DNA from: Tenericutes bacterium ADurb.BinA124
GTDB taxonomy: Bacteria > Bacillota_I > Bacilli_A > ML615J-28 > CAG-698
DNA: 64,000 bases
Assembly (NCBI GenBank): GCA_002068415.1
Contig: MVZM01000005.1
Span: 1 to 64,000 of the forward strand
Direction: 5' to 3'
Shown here: positions 52,674-62,711 of the stretch, in pieces
Position numbering within the stretch: position 1 is the first letter of the stretch
Layout: the number at the start of each line of letters is the position of its first letter
Position numbers and translations under genes: made by a program
The notes under the pieces: model-generated
Database searches by the model: none
Seen by the model: the letters and a program-made list of their open reading frames with translations, nothing else
Told to the model about the DNA's origin: nothing

Positions 52674-55003
52674 AAACGATATTTATGATTTATCTTGGTA
52701 AAGATATACAAGCGACTGCCAAAGTCGCCAATAACCCGAACTTCCTTATTAAAACCCGTTCCCATAAACTGGGGATTTAGTTTAACCCCGGCAGCAAAGA
52801 AAGCTTTCCCGTGAACAACATAGCGTTCTTTTTCCGCACTGGGGCGATAAATTTTGCTAAGTAAACGATGAATTTTACCGTTTACTTTTATATGAATCGG
52901 GGAAACAATATTAATTAAACCGCCGAAATCCAACACATTAAGTTTTTGAGGAAGATTATAAAAGACATAGTAATCATCACTTAAATGATTGATTTTCACA
53001 ACATCACTACTCATATCTGGATGCACAAGGATTTGGAAAAAACCATAGATTCCTAAATTTTGTTGGTGGTCCATTACATATAAGCCGCTACGGTTATGAT
53101 TAAAAATTGTCGGTTCGCTGCGATACATCCTCCCAAATTGCCATAAATGGCGATATTGTTTATAAAAAGCAATTTGCGTTTTAATCATTTTGACGGTGTT
53201 TTGATCTTCCTCACAAAGATTGAGTTCATATCCCAAAACCCCAAAACAAGCCAGGTTAAACCGTGAAGATAGCGGCGTCGTTCTTAAGGTTTGATGGTTG
53301 GGGACAGTGCTGACATGATTGGAGATGACGGAAAGCGGATACCCATAGGAAGTCCCTGTTTGAATGGCCAAGCGTTCCACATAATCGGTATTATCGCTTG
53401 TCCAAATTTGGGGAAAGAAACAAAGCATTCCTAAATCAAAGCGGTTCCCGCCGCTGGCACAACCTTCAAACAAAACCTGCGGGAAAGTTGTCGTTAAATA
53501 CTGCAAAACATCATATAAACCCAAGATATAACGATGCATGAATTCGCTTTGGTTGCTTAAAGTCGTCCCGTACATATCCGTGATATTCCGGTTATAGTCC
53601 CATTTGATATAACTGATAGTCGCAGAATTTAAAATTTCCCTTAGTTTCGTTTTTAAAAAAGTTCTAACATCGGGATTCGTTAAGTCCAACACCATTTGAT
53701 TGCGGCCGGTGCTCGGTTTTGCCTTAGGAAATTTAATCGCCCAATTTGGATGCTTTCGATATAGCTCGCTATCTTCGTTAAGCATCTCCGGTTCCACCCA
53801 TAAACCAAATTTCATGCCCATGGCCGTGATTTTATCGGCTAGACCTTTTAAACCGCGGGGCAGTTTCTTAAGATTGACATCCCAATCACCTAATGATGAA
53901 CGATCATCATTGCGCTTCCCAAACCAACCGTCATCAAGCACAAATAATTCAATTCCGACATCACGAGCTTTTTTAGCCAAGTCGATGATTTTACGTTCAT
54001 TAAAATTAAAATAGGTTGCTTCCCAGTTGTTTAAAACAACGGGACGATTTTTAAAACTGAATTCTTTAGGAATAATATGATGATTAACAAAGTCATGAAA
54101 ATGCTGCGACAATTGGTTTAAACCCTGATTGCTATAGCTCATAACCGCTTCACAAGAAACAAATGACTCTTGTGGTTGAAGATGATAATTAAAGCCGAAA
54201 TCACTAATGCCCCATAATACTCGTCGTTGTTTGTTCGGCATTGTTTCCACAAGCGTTTTGTGATTACCGCTGTAAACAAGATTAAAACCGAAAGCTTCAC
54301 CCGCTTCTTCGGTTGTCTGGGGATCTTTTAAAATCGTTAACGGATTATGGCGGTTGCTGCTGGCCCCGCATTTGGAATCATTGATGAAGATGCCGCCTTC
54401 AAGGCGGTGGATGTGCACATGGCGCTCTTTAGCCCAAGCACCGTCAAAGGTCATAATTTCCAATTGGTTTCTTTCCAAATCCAGTTGCCCGGAAAAGAAG
54501 CGATCGACAATCACGACTTGATCCGAATTATTGATTAAGCGCGCATAACGGCTGATGATATTGGCCTTTTCAAACACTTTATAAACCAAGTGTAATTCCA
54601 GTTGCCGGCTTTCATCTTTTAAGATTATCATAAGCACATCATCCGCTTGTCTGGCTTCTGGCAGCGGACCAAGCAATTTAGGATTAATTTCATAGCGATC
54701 AAATTTAAAATTGCTGTAAAAACCGCCTGAAGGATTATGTAATAACAAAGCCGGTTCCCGAAAATCACCGGTGCCAAACAAGGCATATTCTAAAGGTAAA
54801 CGATCCACATATACTTGGGGCTTTCCTTCATACTCAACCGCTGTCCCCGCCCCACCCCTTAGTTTGGTGGTAAGATGATTAATATTTTCAAAAACGATGT
54901 TGGCACCATAATAATGATGAATTAATAAATCATGTTCGACGGAAAAAACATAGGATGTTTGCTTTGTTTGTAAGTGGAAAAGATGATCACGAATGCTTAT
55001 CAT
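52649..55003 (-). CDS. GH36 alpha-galactosidase
   Basis: A 784-residue GH36 enzyme that cleaves terminal alpha-1,6-galactose from raffinose, melibiose or galactomannan fragments. The ATG at 55003 follows AGGAGGA and overlaps the end of the GH13 gene. The N-terminal beta-sandwich (1-330) is followed by the barrel: ELFVLDDGWFGKRNDD, SYIKWDYNRNITD with the nucleophile Asp, and LFEGCASGGNRFDLGML and WTSDNTD with the acid/base Asp. No signal peptide, so it acts inside the cell. Confidence 0.94.
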   Translation of the reverse strand: MISIRDHLFHLQTKQTSYVFSVEHDLLIHHYYGANIVFENINHLTTKLRGGAGTAVEYEGKPQVYVDRLPLEYALFGTGDFREPALLLHNPSGGFYSNFKFDRYEINPKLLGPLPEARQADDVLMIILKDESRQLELHLVYKVFEKANIISRYARLINNSDQVVIVDRFFSGQLDLERNQLEIMTFDGAWAKERHVHIHRLEGGIFINDSKCGASSNRHNPLTILKDPQTTEEAGEAFGFNLVYSGNHKTLVETMPNKQRRVLWGISDFGFNYHLQPQESFVSCEAVMSYSNQGLNQLSQHFHDFVNHHIIPKEFSFKNRPVVLNNWEATYFNFNERKIIDLAKKARDVGIELFVLDDGWFGKRNDDRSSLGDWDVNLKKLPRGLKGLADKITAMGMKFGLWVEPEMLNEDSELYRKHPNWAIKFPKAKPSTGRNQMVLDLTNPDVRTFLKTKLREILNSATISYIKWDYNRNITDMYGTTLSNQSEFMHRYILGLYDVLQYLTTTFPQVLFEGCASGGNRFDLGMLCFFPQIWTSDNTDYVERLAIQTGTSYGYPLSVISNHVSTVPNHQTLRTTPLSSRFNLACFGVLGYELNLCEEDQNTVKMIKTQIAFYKQYRHLWQFGRMYRSEPTIFNHNRSGLYVMDHQQNLGIYGFFQILVHPDMSSDVVKINHLSDDYYVFYNLPQKLNVLDFGGLINIVSPIHIKVNGKIHRLLSKIYRPSAEKERYVVHGKAFFAAGVKLNPQFMGTGFNKEVRVIGDFGSRLYIFTKINHKYRLKRTKLMN

Positions 55004-56636
55004 CGGCAGTCCTCCTGAACAAGACCCGAGCTTGATAGGCTTGTAAAACAGGCCCTTTATTGTCATCATTATCAAGAATAACCGTGAATTCGGAAAAGTC
55101 ATGCAGCGGTTTAAAGCTTAAGGGTTTGGTTGAATAATTGCATAAAACAATTAATTGTTGATCTTGGAAACATCGTTCATAATAAACTAAAGCCCGATGT
55201 TTGGGATAATGCAGTTTAAAATCACCTTCAATAATAACTGAATATGTTTTTCTTAAGGCAATCAATTTTTGATAATAATGGAAAATGGAATGTTCGTTGG
55301 CTAGATTATCTTTTACATTAATCGTCACAAAATTGGGGTTAGCTTCAATCCATGGGTTTGCATCCGAAAAACCGCCATGCTTAGAATCATCCCACTGCAT
55401 CGGCGTTCTGGCATTATCCCTGCTCATGTATTTAATTTTATGCATCATTCGTTTGTGGGATAATTTTAATTGCGTGCGACCGATTTGGTAAATACGCTTG
55501 GTTTCCACATCCCGGTATTGATTTAAACTGGTGAAGTGGGCATTGGTCATCCCGATTTCTTGGCCCTGATAAATAAAAGGCGTTCCTTGTTGGAAGAAAA
55601 CGAGGGTTGCAAGCATCGTCGCACTGGCATAATAATAATCAAGATTCCCAAAACGACTGACGGAACGCGGTTGGTCGTGGTTTTCCAAATAGAGGGAATT
55701 CCACCCGCGACCATTAATGGCATCCTGCCATTTAGCTAAAGCAAGTTTTAAACGATACGGTTTAAAGGGCCGTAAAAACCATTTAAAGTAATTATCAACA
55801 GCCATATGATCAAACTGAAACACCATGTTCAGTTCATCGACGCCTTCTTCAATATATTCCAAAGCCTTTGCAGGTGTAATGAAAACACATTCTCCGACCG
55901 TCATCATATCGTATTGATTAAAAACATCGCGTTTTAATTCCTGCAAATATTCATGAATTTTCGGTCCGTTAATATAATATTCCGCTCCTTTTAAAACTAA
56001 AAAACGGCGACTGTTGCGAAGTTTTTTTGGTTTTGATAAAAGATTAATAACATCACAACGGAAACCATCCACCCCCATATCCAACCAAAAACGGAGGATG
56101 TTTTTGATTTCCATCCGAAGCTGCGGATTCTCCCAATTAAGGTCGGGTTGTTCAGGGGCGAACAAGTGCAAATAAGAAAGATTTTCGTTAGGAAGATAGG
56201 TCCAAGCCGAACCGCCAAAAAAGGAAGTCCAGTTGTTGGGTTTCTTTTTCCCCGAACGAATAAAATAATAATCGCGGTAGGGACTTTTTTCATCACTAAT
56301 CGCTTGTTTAAACCACGAATGTTCACTGGAAGTATGGTTGATAACTAAATCCATGATAATCTTAATCTGGCGACGATGTGCTTCCGCCAAAAGTTTTTGA
56401 AAATCGGCCATTGTTCCATAGTCGGGATGAATGGCACAATAATCAGCAATATCATAGCCATTGTCATAGAGGGGAGAAGCGTAAATAGGGGATAACCATA
56501 TGGCGGTTACCCCTAAATGTTGTAAATAATCTAAACGGCTAATGATTCCCGGTAAATCACCAATTCCATCATGGTTTGAATCTTGAAAACTGCGTGGATA
56601 AATTTGATAGATAACACTCGATTTATACCATCTCAT
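54987..56636 (-). CDS. GH13 alpha-glucosidase (oligo-1,6-glucosidase type)
   Basis: A 549-residue cytoplasmic glycosidase. It starts MRWYKSSVIYQIYPRSFQDS, a hallmark of GH13 subfamilies 29-31. Conserved regions: DLVINHTS, GVDGFRCDVINL (nucleophile Asp), MTVGECVF (acid/base Glu) and SLYLENHDQPR (transition-state Asp). It likely releases glucose from isomaltose, dextrin or panose-type oligosaccharides; sucrose- or trehalose-phosphate hydrolysis cannot be excluded. It starts inside the stop of the GH3 gene (ATGA). Confidence 0.94.
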   Translation of the reverse strand: MRWYKSSVIYQIYPRSFQDSNHDGIGDLPGIISRLDYLQHLGVTAIWLSPIYASPLYDNGYDIADYCAIHPDYGTMADFQKLLAEAHRRQIKIIMDLVINHTSSEHSWFKQAISDEKSPYRDYYFIRSGKKKPNNWTSFFGGSAWTYLPNENLSYLHLFAPEQPDLNWENPQLRMEIKNILRFWLDMGVDGFRCDVINLLSKPKKLRNSRRFLVLKGAEYYINGPKIHEYLQELKRDVFNQYDMMTVGECVFITPAKALEYIEEGVDELNMVFQFDHMAVDNYFKWFLRPFKPYRLKLALAKWQDAINGRGWNSLYLENHDQPRSVSRFGNLDYYYASATMLATLVFFQQGTPFIYQGQEIGMTNAHFTSLNQYRDVETKRIYQIGRTQLKLSHKRMMHKIKYMSRDNARTPMQWDDSKHGGFSDANPWIEANPNFVTINVKDNLANEHSIFHYYQKLIALRKTYSVIIEGDFKLHYPKHRALVYYERCFQDQQLIVLCNYSTKPLSFKPLHDFSEFTVILDNDDNKGPVLQAYQARVLFRRTADDKHS

Positions 56637-58978
56637 ATCTTTCCTAACCCCCGAATTATTCTAAAATTGATGAGGTCAACTAGCCCTTCCATTTGGATGA
56701 GCGAAATTGCCCCACCACTCATCGTAGCAATGACTCTTAGCGGTGTTTGCGCAAGTGTTTTTTTCATGGCTTGTCTCATCCAATCATTGCTTGAACGCTT
56801 GCTTAGCTTCGCCGCCTTCCGCAAAACAACGCGATACATAATAAAACCTAAAATCGTATGTTTAACATCTTCCAAGGTGGAATCCATCGTATAGGGACGA
56901 TGTTTGATAATGCTTTTAGGCGGTAATAAGCGCCCTAATAATTTTTGAAAATCTTCTTTTTCAATATGATATTCTTTATCATTGTAAGCGCTCGGATAGG
57001 GAGAATTAAAGCCTATTTCATTGTCTTGTTTTGTGACCGTTTTCTCCAAGATAACTTTGGAAGCATGTTTGCATATTTGGATTTTATATTTCCCGCGGTC
57101 GACATGATAAGTTTTCATATCGACATCATAATAAGCAAAGTCCTGATAATTGAGAACAAAAACAACTTCTTTTTGTTCATTCGGTTCCAAATAAACTTTT
57201 TCGAAAGCCCTTAACTCGCGTAGCGGTTTGAAAACGGGCGAAGTGTTGTTTTGTACAAACAACATGACGACTTCACTTCCCGGACGTTTGCCCGTGTTCT
57301 TCACTTTGACTTTAACTTCAATCGGCCCGGAAACACGAATTTCCGGAATCGAAACTTGTAAATCCGTATAACTGAAAGTCGTATAACTTAAGCCGTAACC
57401 AAAGGGATAACGAACCGCCTTTTTAAAGGTTTCATAATAACGATAGCCGACAAAGAGGCTTTCTTGATACCAAACACTGTGGTTGCCGTCCGCAAAATTG
57501 GCGGTCGTCGGATCATCATTGATATCCAGCGGAAAAGTTGTTGCTAAGCGTCCCGAAGGTGATGTTTTCCCGTATAAAATATCCAAGACCGGTTTTCCCG
57601 AAGCTCCCCCTAATAAATGGAGTGCTAAAATGGCACTGACTTCTTTTTCAAAAGGAAGAGCGACCGGAGCCCCCATCGATAAAGTAACAATAATATGGGG
57701 ATTGACCTTCGCTATTTCTTCAATCAGTTTTAAGTGCCCATGTGGTAAATCCATGTGCTGACGGTCCACACCTTCAGTTTCGTATTCTTCCGGAAGACCG
57801 ACCATAATGATGATTTTATCAAACAATAGGGCTTCATGCACAACTTCATCGATTAATTTTTGGTCATAGCCATCATTTTCCATGGAATAACCACGGAAAT
57901 ATTTGTAATTATCCGTATAATAATTGATTTCATCAATGACATTGCCGACCCGGATAGGATTGACATTGGAACTGCCACCACCTTGAATGCGAGGCGACTT
58001 GGCAAAAGCCCCAACCACCGCCACTTTATCGCCGGGTTTTAGTGGCAAAATGCCATCGTTTTTCAAAAGAACAATACTATCGGTGGCTATCGTTTGTGCT
58101 AGTTTAAAATGAGCATCTTTATCAAACGGTTCCTCGAGATTGTTTTGATATTTATCGACCAGTTTTAACATTCGGGAAACGGAAGCATCAATATCATTAT
58201 CAATAATATATTCATCCTGTAAGGCTTTAATCAGTTTTTTAGAGTTATAATTCCCACTGCTGGGCATTTCTAAATCCAAGCCCTGTAATAAACTTTGGGG
58301 ACGGTTGCTAACAGCCCCCCAATCGGAAACGGTGACCCCTTTATAACACCATTCCTTCCGAAGAATGTCCTTTAACAACTTTTTGCTTTCGGTGGCATAA
58401 ACACCGTTAACTTTATTGTAGGCCGCCATCACGGTGGCCGGTTTTTCTTTAATGGCAATTTCAAAGGGCTTTAAATAAATTTCCCGTAAGGCGCGTTCAT
58501 CAACAACGGCGTTGATGTTAAAGCGGTAGGTTTCTTGATTGTTAACGGCAAAATGCTTTAAACTGGCCCCAATGTTTTGGCTTTGAAGTCCTTTAATCCA
58601 GGCGGCGCCCATCGTCCCGCTTAAATAAGGGTCTTCGGAATAATATTCAAAATTGCGTCCGCATAAGGGATTTCTTTTAATGTTAACACCCGGGCCTAAA
58701 ACCACTTGAACATCGGCGGCTTTCGCTTCTTTCGCAATCGCTTCCCCCATTTTGCTTGCTAAATCCTTATTAAAGGAACAAGCCACAGCACAAGCCGGTG
58801 GAAAAAGGGTGGCCGGATAACTGCTGTTTAACCCCAAATTGTCATTATTGTCCGTTTGTTTACGGAGTCCATGGGGCCCATCGGCCATCATAATTGATTT
58901 AATTTTTAATTTCTTGTGGGAAAAAGTTTGCCATACATTCTTCCCTGTCAACATGGCAACACGTTGCTTTAGTTTCAT
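56633..58978 (-). CDS. GH3 beta-glucosidase
   Basis: A 781-residue intracellular GH3 enzyme. The N-terminal barrel has MMADGPHGLRKQ, SLKHFAVNNQETYR and the nucleophile Asp in KGVTVSDWGAV. The alpha/beta sandwich domain has IVLLKNDGILPL and the glycine-rich GGGSSNVNP, followed by the acid/base region VGLPEEYETEGVDRQHMDLP. A fibronectin III-like domain then follows, and a roughly 100-residue helical tail typical of gut Firmicutes GH3 enzymes. It removes terminal beta-linked glucose or a related sugar. ATGA overlap with both neighbours. Confidence 0.94.
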   Translation of the reverse strand: MKLKQRVAMLTGKNVWQTFSHKKLKIKSIMMADGPHGLRKQTDNNDNLGLNSSYPATLFPPACAVACSFNKDLASKMGEAIAKEAKAADVQVVLGPGVNIKRNPLCGRNFEYYSEDPYLSGTMGAAWIKGLQSQNIGASLKHFAVNNQETYRFNINAVVDERALREIYLKPFEIAIKEKPATVMAAYNKVNGVYATESKKLLKDILRKEWCYKGVTVSDWGAVSNRPQSLLQGLDLEMPSSGNYNSKKLIKALQDEYIIDNDIDASVSRMLKLVDKYQNNLEEPFDKDAHFKLAQTIATDSIVLLKNDGILPLKPGDKVAVVGAFAKSPRIQGGGSSNVNPIRVGNVIDEINYYTDNYKYFRGYSMENDGYDQKLIDEVVHEALLFDKIIIMVGLPEEYETEGVDRQHMDLPHGHLKLIEEIAKVNPHIIVTLSMGAPVALPFEKEVSAILALHLLGGASGKPVLDILYGKTSPSGRLATTFPLDINDDPTTANFADGNHSVWYQESLFVGYRYYETFKKAVRYPFGYGLSYTTFSYTDLQVSIPEIRVSGPIEVKVKVKNTGKRPGSEVVMLFVQNNTSPVFKPLRELRAFEKVYLEPNEQKEVVFVLNYQDFAYYDVDMKTYHVDRGKYKIQICKHASKVILEKTVTKQDNEIGFNSPYPSAYNDKEYHIEKEDFQKLLGRLLPPKSIIKHRPYTMDSTLEDVKHTILGFIMYRVVLRKAAKLSKRSSNDWMRQAMKKTLAQTPLRVIATMSGGAISLIQMEGLVDLINFRIIRGLGKI

Positions 58979-61329
58979 TTTCCTTTAACCTCAACTTTAA
59001 TTGTTTTTGTTAATACCATTTCTTGATTAGTAATGGTGATTTTTCCGTCTTGGGCTTTACCCTTGGTCCGCACCCAAAAAGCCGCTTGTCCGGCTCTTAA
59101 AGCGATAAGCGCCGGCCCGATTAAACTGATTCCGCCTTGAACCGAGATTGTGAAAGCATCAAAAGCATAGGGGAGAACCTGATGATTTTGATCAACTTTT
59201 TTCACAACCACGCGCACGACATCATAAGTTTCCGCAATAACAAGTTTATCATCATCAGCTTCTAAAAGCCACTTACTGCTTGTTTGTTTTTCTTTAATGA
59301 CTTGTTTAACCAAAGTCCCTTTTTGATAAGCTTCAAAGCGGAAAGTATTAGCTCCACCAGTTAGTTGATAAAAGACTTCGGTCGCCTTTTGACGGGAAAG
59401 GCGATATTTAAGCATAATATATAACATTTTAAGGCGGAAAATAAACGGCAAATTGGGATTTTTTTGAATTTGTTTGAAAATTTGCTTCGCTAAGCGCGCA
59501 TCAAATTTCGTAAAATGGTACTTTTCAACTAAATAATTACCGATAAAATCCGTTACTTTCAATAAGGGTTTTAAAAACGCTGTCGGCTTATTTGGATGAT
59601 ATTCACCAAGAAAATAATCATCCTTATAGATTTTCACACAATCACAATTTGTGGCAATATAGACTTCATTTAAATAGCTTTTCGGATAATCACCGGGATT
59701 AAGGGTCGATAACACTTCCAAAACTGCTTGTTTATCCTGTTGGGCGGCATACAAAAAAGCCGCATATTTGGGGAGGCGGAACATATCTAACACACCGTGA
59801 TAGCAAATTTTGTCACCGCTGCCAAACTGAGGATGGGTTTGATAATCATTCATGCACCAACCGATGCAACCGGCAATTTGGGCTTGTTTTTGAGCCGCTT
59901 TTAAAACTGCTTCATGCCTTAAAGCTTGGCTGACGCGATGTTTTTCATCATCGAAAGGTTTTGTTGGGAACATATGACCATTATGTTCGGTCACTAAATA
60001 CGGTTTTCCCTTTTTTATTTTGGATGCTTTTTGGAGGGCCGCTTTTTTCCCTGCATGCGTAAAATCATTGAAAGTATAAACATCTTCAAACATGTGGCTG
60101 TTAGCAAAGTTGCGGACTCCCCCTGTTGGTCTGGTAGGGTCGAGTTTTTTCGCCAGTTTGTTTGTTTCTCGATATAAAGAATCTAAATCGGCGGATTCAT
60201 TAATCCGCACCCCCCACAAAATAATAGAAGGGTGATGGCGATCACGAGTAATCATCGCCTGTGTGTTTTTTAAAACATTGTTTTGGAATTGTTCGCCGCC
60301 AAGATGTTGCCATCCGGGAATTTCTTCCATTACCAACAAACCCAGTTCATCACAAGCATTTAAAAAATGTTCGGAAACCGGATAATGGGAAGTACGGACG
60401 ATGTTAACTCCCAATTGATTTTTCAAGATTTTCACATCCTGAACTTGTGCACTTTTCGGCATCGCATACCCGACATAGGGATAACTTTGATGGCGATTAA
60501 GGCCTCTTAGTTTCAACGGTTCATCGTTTAAATAAAAGCCACGCCTTGTAAATTTGATTTTGCGAAATCCGAAACGAATCCTTGTTTCATCAACAATGTT
60601 TTTATCTTTGATTAACTGTAAATGAAAATCATATAAATTAGGGTTTTGTAAATCCCATTTTTGTAAATTGTTAATTTTTCCAAAAAAGCTTGTTGCTGAG
60701 TTCCTTAGTTCAACTTGAAAAGTTTCCACCGGAGATTTGTGAAAAAAAACCGTTCCTTGAATGTAATCGGCTTGGCCATTAATTTCTGCCTCCAACACAA
60801 AACCATCCATTTGCTCATTGCTTTTGATGATGACTTCTTGAAAACAATCAGGATTTTTAGTAAGCAATTGCACTTCACGATAGATACCGCCATAACCCAA
60901 ATAATCCATCATACCCCCAAAGGGAGGAATGTCGGGGTTTTCGCTTTCATCAACAATCACGCTAATCCAATTGTCGGTATCCTTCTTAAGAGCTTTCGTA
61001 AGATCAACGGTAAATTCATCATATCCACCCTGATGACAAATAAGCTTGTAATCATTTAAATAAACTTCTGCTTGGTGGGCAACCCCTTTAAATAATAACG
61101 AATAACAAACATCAGTAGATAAATCAAGTTCTTCTTTTTTTAAACAATATTTATATGTATATTTCCCAAAACAAGCTGGTTCGTTAAGATAATTGTAAGC
61201 ATACTCTTGGCTGCTATGCGGAAGATCAACGACCAAAAAACCTTCATGGTTCGCATAATCACGCAAATGCTCATCTTGATAATAAGGGCAAAAGAGCCAA
61301 TTAAAGTTTAAGTGTTTAACTTTCAACAT
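58975..61329 (-). CDS. GH2 glycosidase (beta-galactosidase/glucuronidase type)
   Basis: A 784-residue GH2 enzyme. A jelly-roll sugar-binding domain (to about 180) with YLGYGGIYREVQL precedes an immunoglobulin-like domain and the barrel starting near LKLRGLNRHQSYPYVGYAMP. The acid/base Glu is in LWGVRINESAD (family text WSLGNES) and the nucleophile Glu in YLVTEHNGHMFP. C-terminal Ig-like domains end the protein. No signal peptide. The exact specificity (galactoside, glucuronide, mannoside) is not decidable. It is the first gene of the four-glycosidase operon and has a ribosome site AGGTGA. Confidence 0.92.
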   Translation of the reverse strand: MLKVKHLNFNWLFCPYYQDEHLRDYANHEGFLVVDLPHSSQEYAYNYLNEPACFGKYTYKYCLKKEELDLSTDVCYSLLFKGVAHQAEVYLNDYKLICHQGGYDEFTVDLTKALKKDTDNWISVIVDESENPDIPPFGGMMDYLGYGGIYREVQLLTKNPDCFQEVIIKSNEQMDGFVLEAEINGQADYIQGTVFFHKSPVETFQVELRNSATSFFGKINNLQKWDLQNPNLYDFHLQLIKDKNIVDETRIRFGFRKIKFTRRGFYLNDEPLKLRGLNRHQSYPYVGYAMPKSAQVQDVKILKNQLGVNIVRTSHYPVSEHFLNACDELGLLVMEEIPGWQHLGGEQFQNNVLKNTQAMITRDRHHPSIILWGVRINESADLDSLYRETNKLAKKLDPTRPTGGVRNFANSHMFEDVYTFNDFTHAGKKAALQKASKIKKGKPYLVTEHNGHMFPTKPFDDEKHRVSQALRHEAVLKAAQKQAQIAGCIGWCMNDYQTHPQFGSGDKICYHGVLDMFRLPKYAAFLYAAQQDKQAVLEVLSTLNPGDYPKSYLNEVYIATNCDCVKIYKDDYFLGEYHPNKPTAFLKPLLKVTDFIGNYLVEKYHFTKFDARLAKQIFKQIQKNPNLPFIFRLKMLYIMLKYRLSRQKATEVFYQLTGGANTFRFEAYQKGTLVKQVIKEKQTSSKWLLEADDDKLVIAETYDVVRVVVKKVDQNHQVLPYAFDAFTISVQGGISLIGPALIALRAGQAAFWVRTKGKAQDGKITITNQEMVLTKTIKVEVKGK

Positions 61330-61344
61330 GTATCACCTTTTCAT

Positions 61345-61353
61345 ATTATAGCA
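61345..61353 (-). promoter_or_regulatory. Extended -10 promoter of the glycosidase operon
   Basis: TGCTATAAT on the minus strand, 15 bases above the GH2 start. TTGACT is present further up, but the spacing (22 bases) is too long for a standard promoter. I see no CcpA-type operator in the 70 bases above the gene. Confidence 0.55.
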
Positions 61354-61391
61354 TTAAATTAATGGTTAATAAAGTCAAAAATGCTTTCTTG

Positions 61392-61419
61392 AAAAAAACC
61401 ATCACTTTGATGGTTTTAG
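61392..61419 (-). terminator. Terminator overlapping the rsmI stop codon
   Basis: AAACCATCA, loop AAG, TGATGGTTT followed by TTTT on the minus strand. The TGA stop (61402-61404) is in the hairpin. Confidence 0.85.
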
Positions 61420-62259
61420 GAGTTCTCGATAAATTTCACTTTTTGCCATTTGGCGGTCTTTTGCCACTTTCTTCATGGCTTCCTTCGCATCAATATTTTG
61501 ATCTAGATAAAATTGATAATGTTCTTCTACAGTTTTTTTATTAAGTTCCACCGCCAGTAAAGCTTGTTTGCTTCCTTTAATCATCACCACAAACTCGCCT
61601 TTTAATTCCCATTCCCGATTAATAACATCCGCTAAATGGCCACGAATATACTCTTCATATTTCTTGGTCAGTTCTCTGGCAATCACAACTTCCCGATTGC
61701 CGAAGATGGTATAAGCATCGTTTAAAAAGGCCTTAATGCGGTGCACGGATTCATAAAAAATTAATGTTTCTTCCCGGTTAACTAATTGCAAGAGTGTTTT
61801 TTTGCGTAAGGATTGCCGATGATTTAAAAAACCGAAAAAAGAAAATTGCTCACATGGTAAGCCTGACGCCACTAAAGCCGGCACAAAGGCCACCGGGCCC
61901 GGTAAAGCAACTACTTTAAATCCGGCGGCAATGGCTTTCCTGGCAACGAGAAAACCCGGATCGCTAATCCCCGGCATCCCGGCATCGCTAACGACGGCAA
62001 TATTATGCCCCTTACTAAGTAATTCTAAAATATCATCCCCTTTTTCGTCTTCATTAAAAAGATGATAACTCAAAAGCGGAGTCGCAATATGAAAGTGACT
62101 AAGTAAAACCTTAGTCACACGGGTGTCTTCAGCAAAAATATAATCAACCGCTTGTAAAGTTTCAACGGCCCGAAAAGTCATATCCGATAAATTACCAATC
62201 GGGGTTGGAACCAAATAGAGGGTAGGGCTTGCTGACAAATATGATGGCACGTTCTTCAT
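61402..62259 (-). CDS. rsmI: 16S rRNA C1402 2'-O-methyltransferase
   Basis: A 285-residue methyltransferase of the tetrapyrrole methylase fold that modifies C1402 of 16S rRNA. Signatures: LYLVPTPIGNLSDMTFRAVE, FAEDTRVTKVLLSHF, VSDAGMPGISDPGFL, ALPGPVAFVPALVASGL and YESVHRIKAF. The C-terminal KWxxR-like basic segment is intact. It starts inside the stop of the TerB-like gene (ATGA). Confidence 0.96.
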   Translation of the reverse strand: MKNVPSYLSASPTLYLVPTPIGNLSDMTFRAVETLQAVDYIFAEDTRVTKVLLSHFHIATPLLSYHLFNEDEKGDDILELLSKGHNIAVVSDAGMPGISDPGFLVARKAIAAGFKVVALPGPVAFVPALVASGLPCEQFSFFGFLNHRQSLRKKTLLQLVNREETLIFYESVHRIKAFLNDAYTIFGNREVVIARELTKKYEEYIRGHLADVINREWELKGEFVVMIKGSKQALLAVELNKKTVEEHYQFYLDQNIDAKEAMKKVAKDRQMAKSEIYRELLKPSK

Positions 62260-62660
62260 TCAGAAATAACTCGACGCGCCTTTTCCCGAACATCGCGTTC
62301 AGCATAAACAACTTTCATTAGTTCAGCGCGTTTTTTATTCGTAATTTCAAATTTGTTTTGAATTTCTTCCATTAAAAAATGTTCTTCCGCACAATAAAAT
62401 TCATCGTACAAAAATGAACTGATTAAATTCATAAAGACAATGTTTTTAGTTGATTTGGGTTTCTGCGCAAAATACTCAATTAATTTTTCTTTGGAAAGTG
62501 AACTTTTGCGATATTTAAGAATATCTTCGCCAATTTCAAATTTGAGTCGATTGACAATTTGTTTTTCCAATTCCGTGGTGTTGCCATCAACACTGACAAT
62601 TAACGCTAACAAATCAATAAAATAATATTTTTCTTCCCGTGATAATAAACTTAAAAACAT
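62256..62660 (-). CDS. TerB-like helical protein
   Basis: A 134-residue helical protein. Its pattern, an acidic LLALIVSVDGNTTELEKQIV helix pair followed by a second helix pair with YDEFYCAEEHFLMEEI, resembles TerB/tellurite-resistance-like domains that sense or bind metals. Function unknown. It precedes rsmI with an ATGA overlap, so it is co-translated. The association with rRNA modification genes is conserved-looking but not established. Confidence 0.65.
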   Translation of the reverse strand: MFLSLLSREEKYYFIDLLALIVSVDGNTTELEKQIVNRLKFEIGEDILKYRKSSLSKEKLIEYFAQKPKSTKNIVFMNLISSFLYDEFYCAEEHFLMEEIQNKFEITNKKRAELMKVVYAERDVREKARRVISE

Positions 62661-62711
62661 GTAATCAACTCCTTTTCTCTATTATAACATATTTTTTTAT
62701 CAATTTAATAA

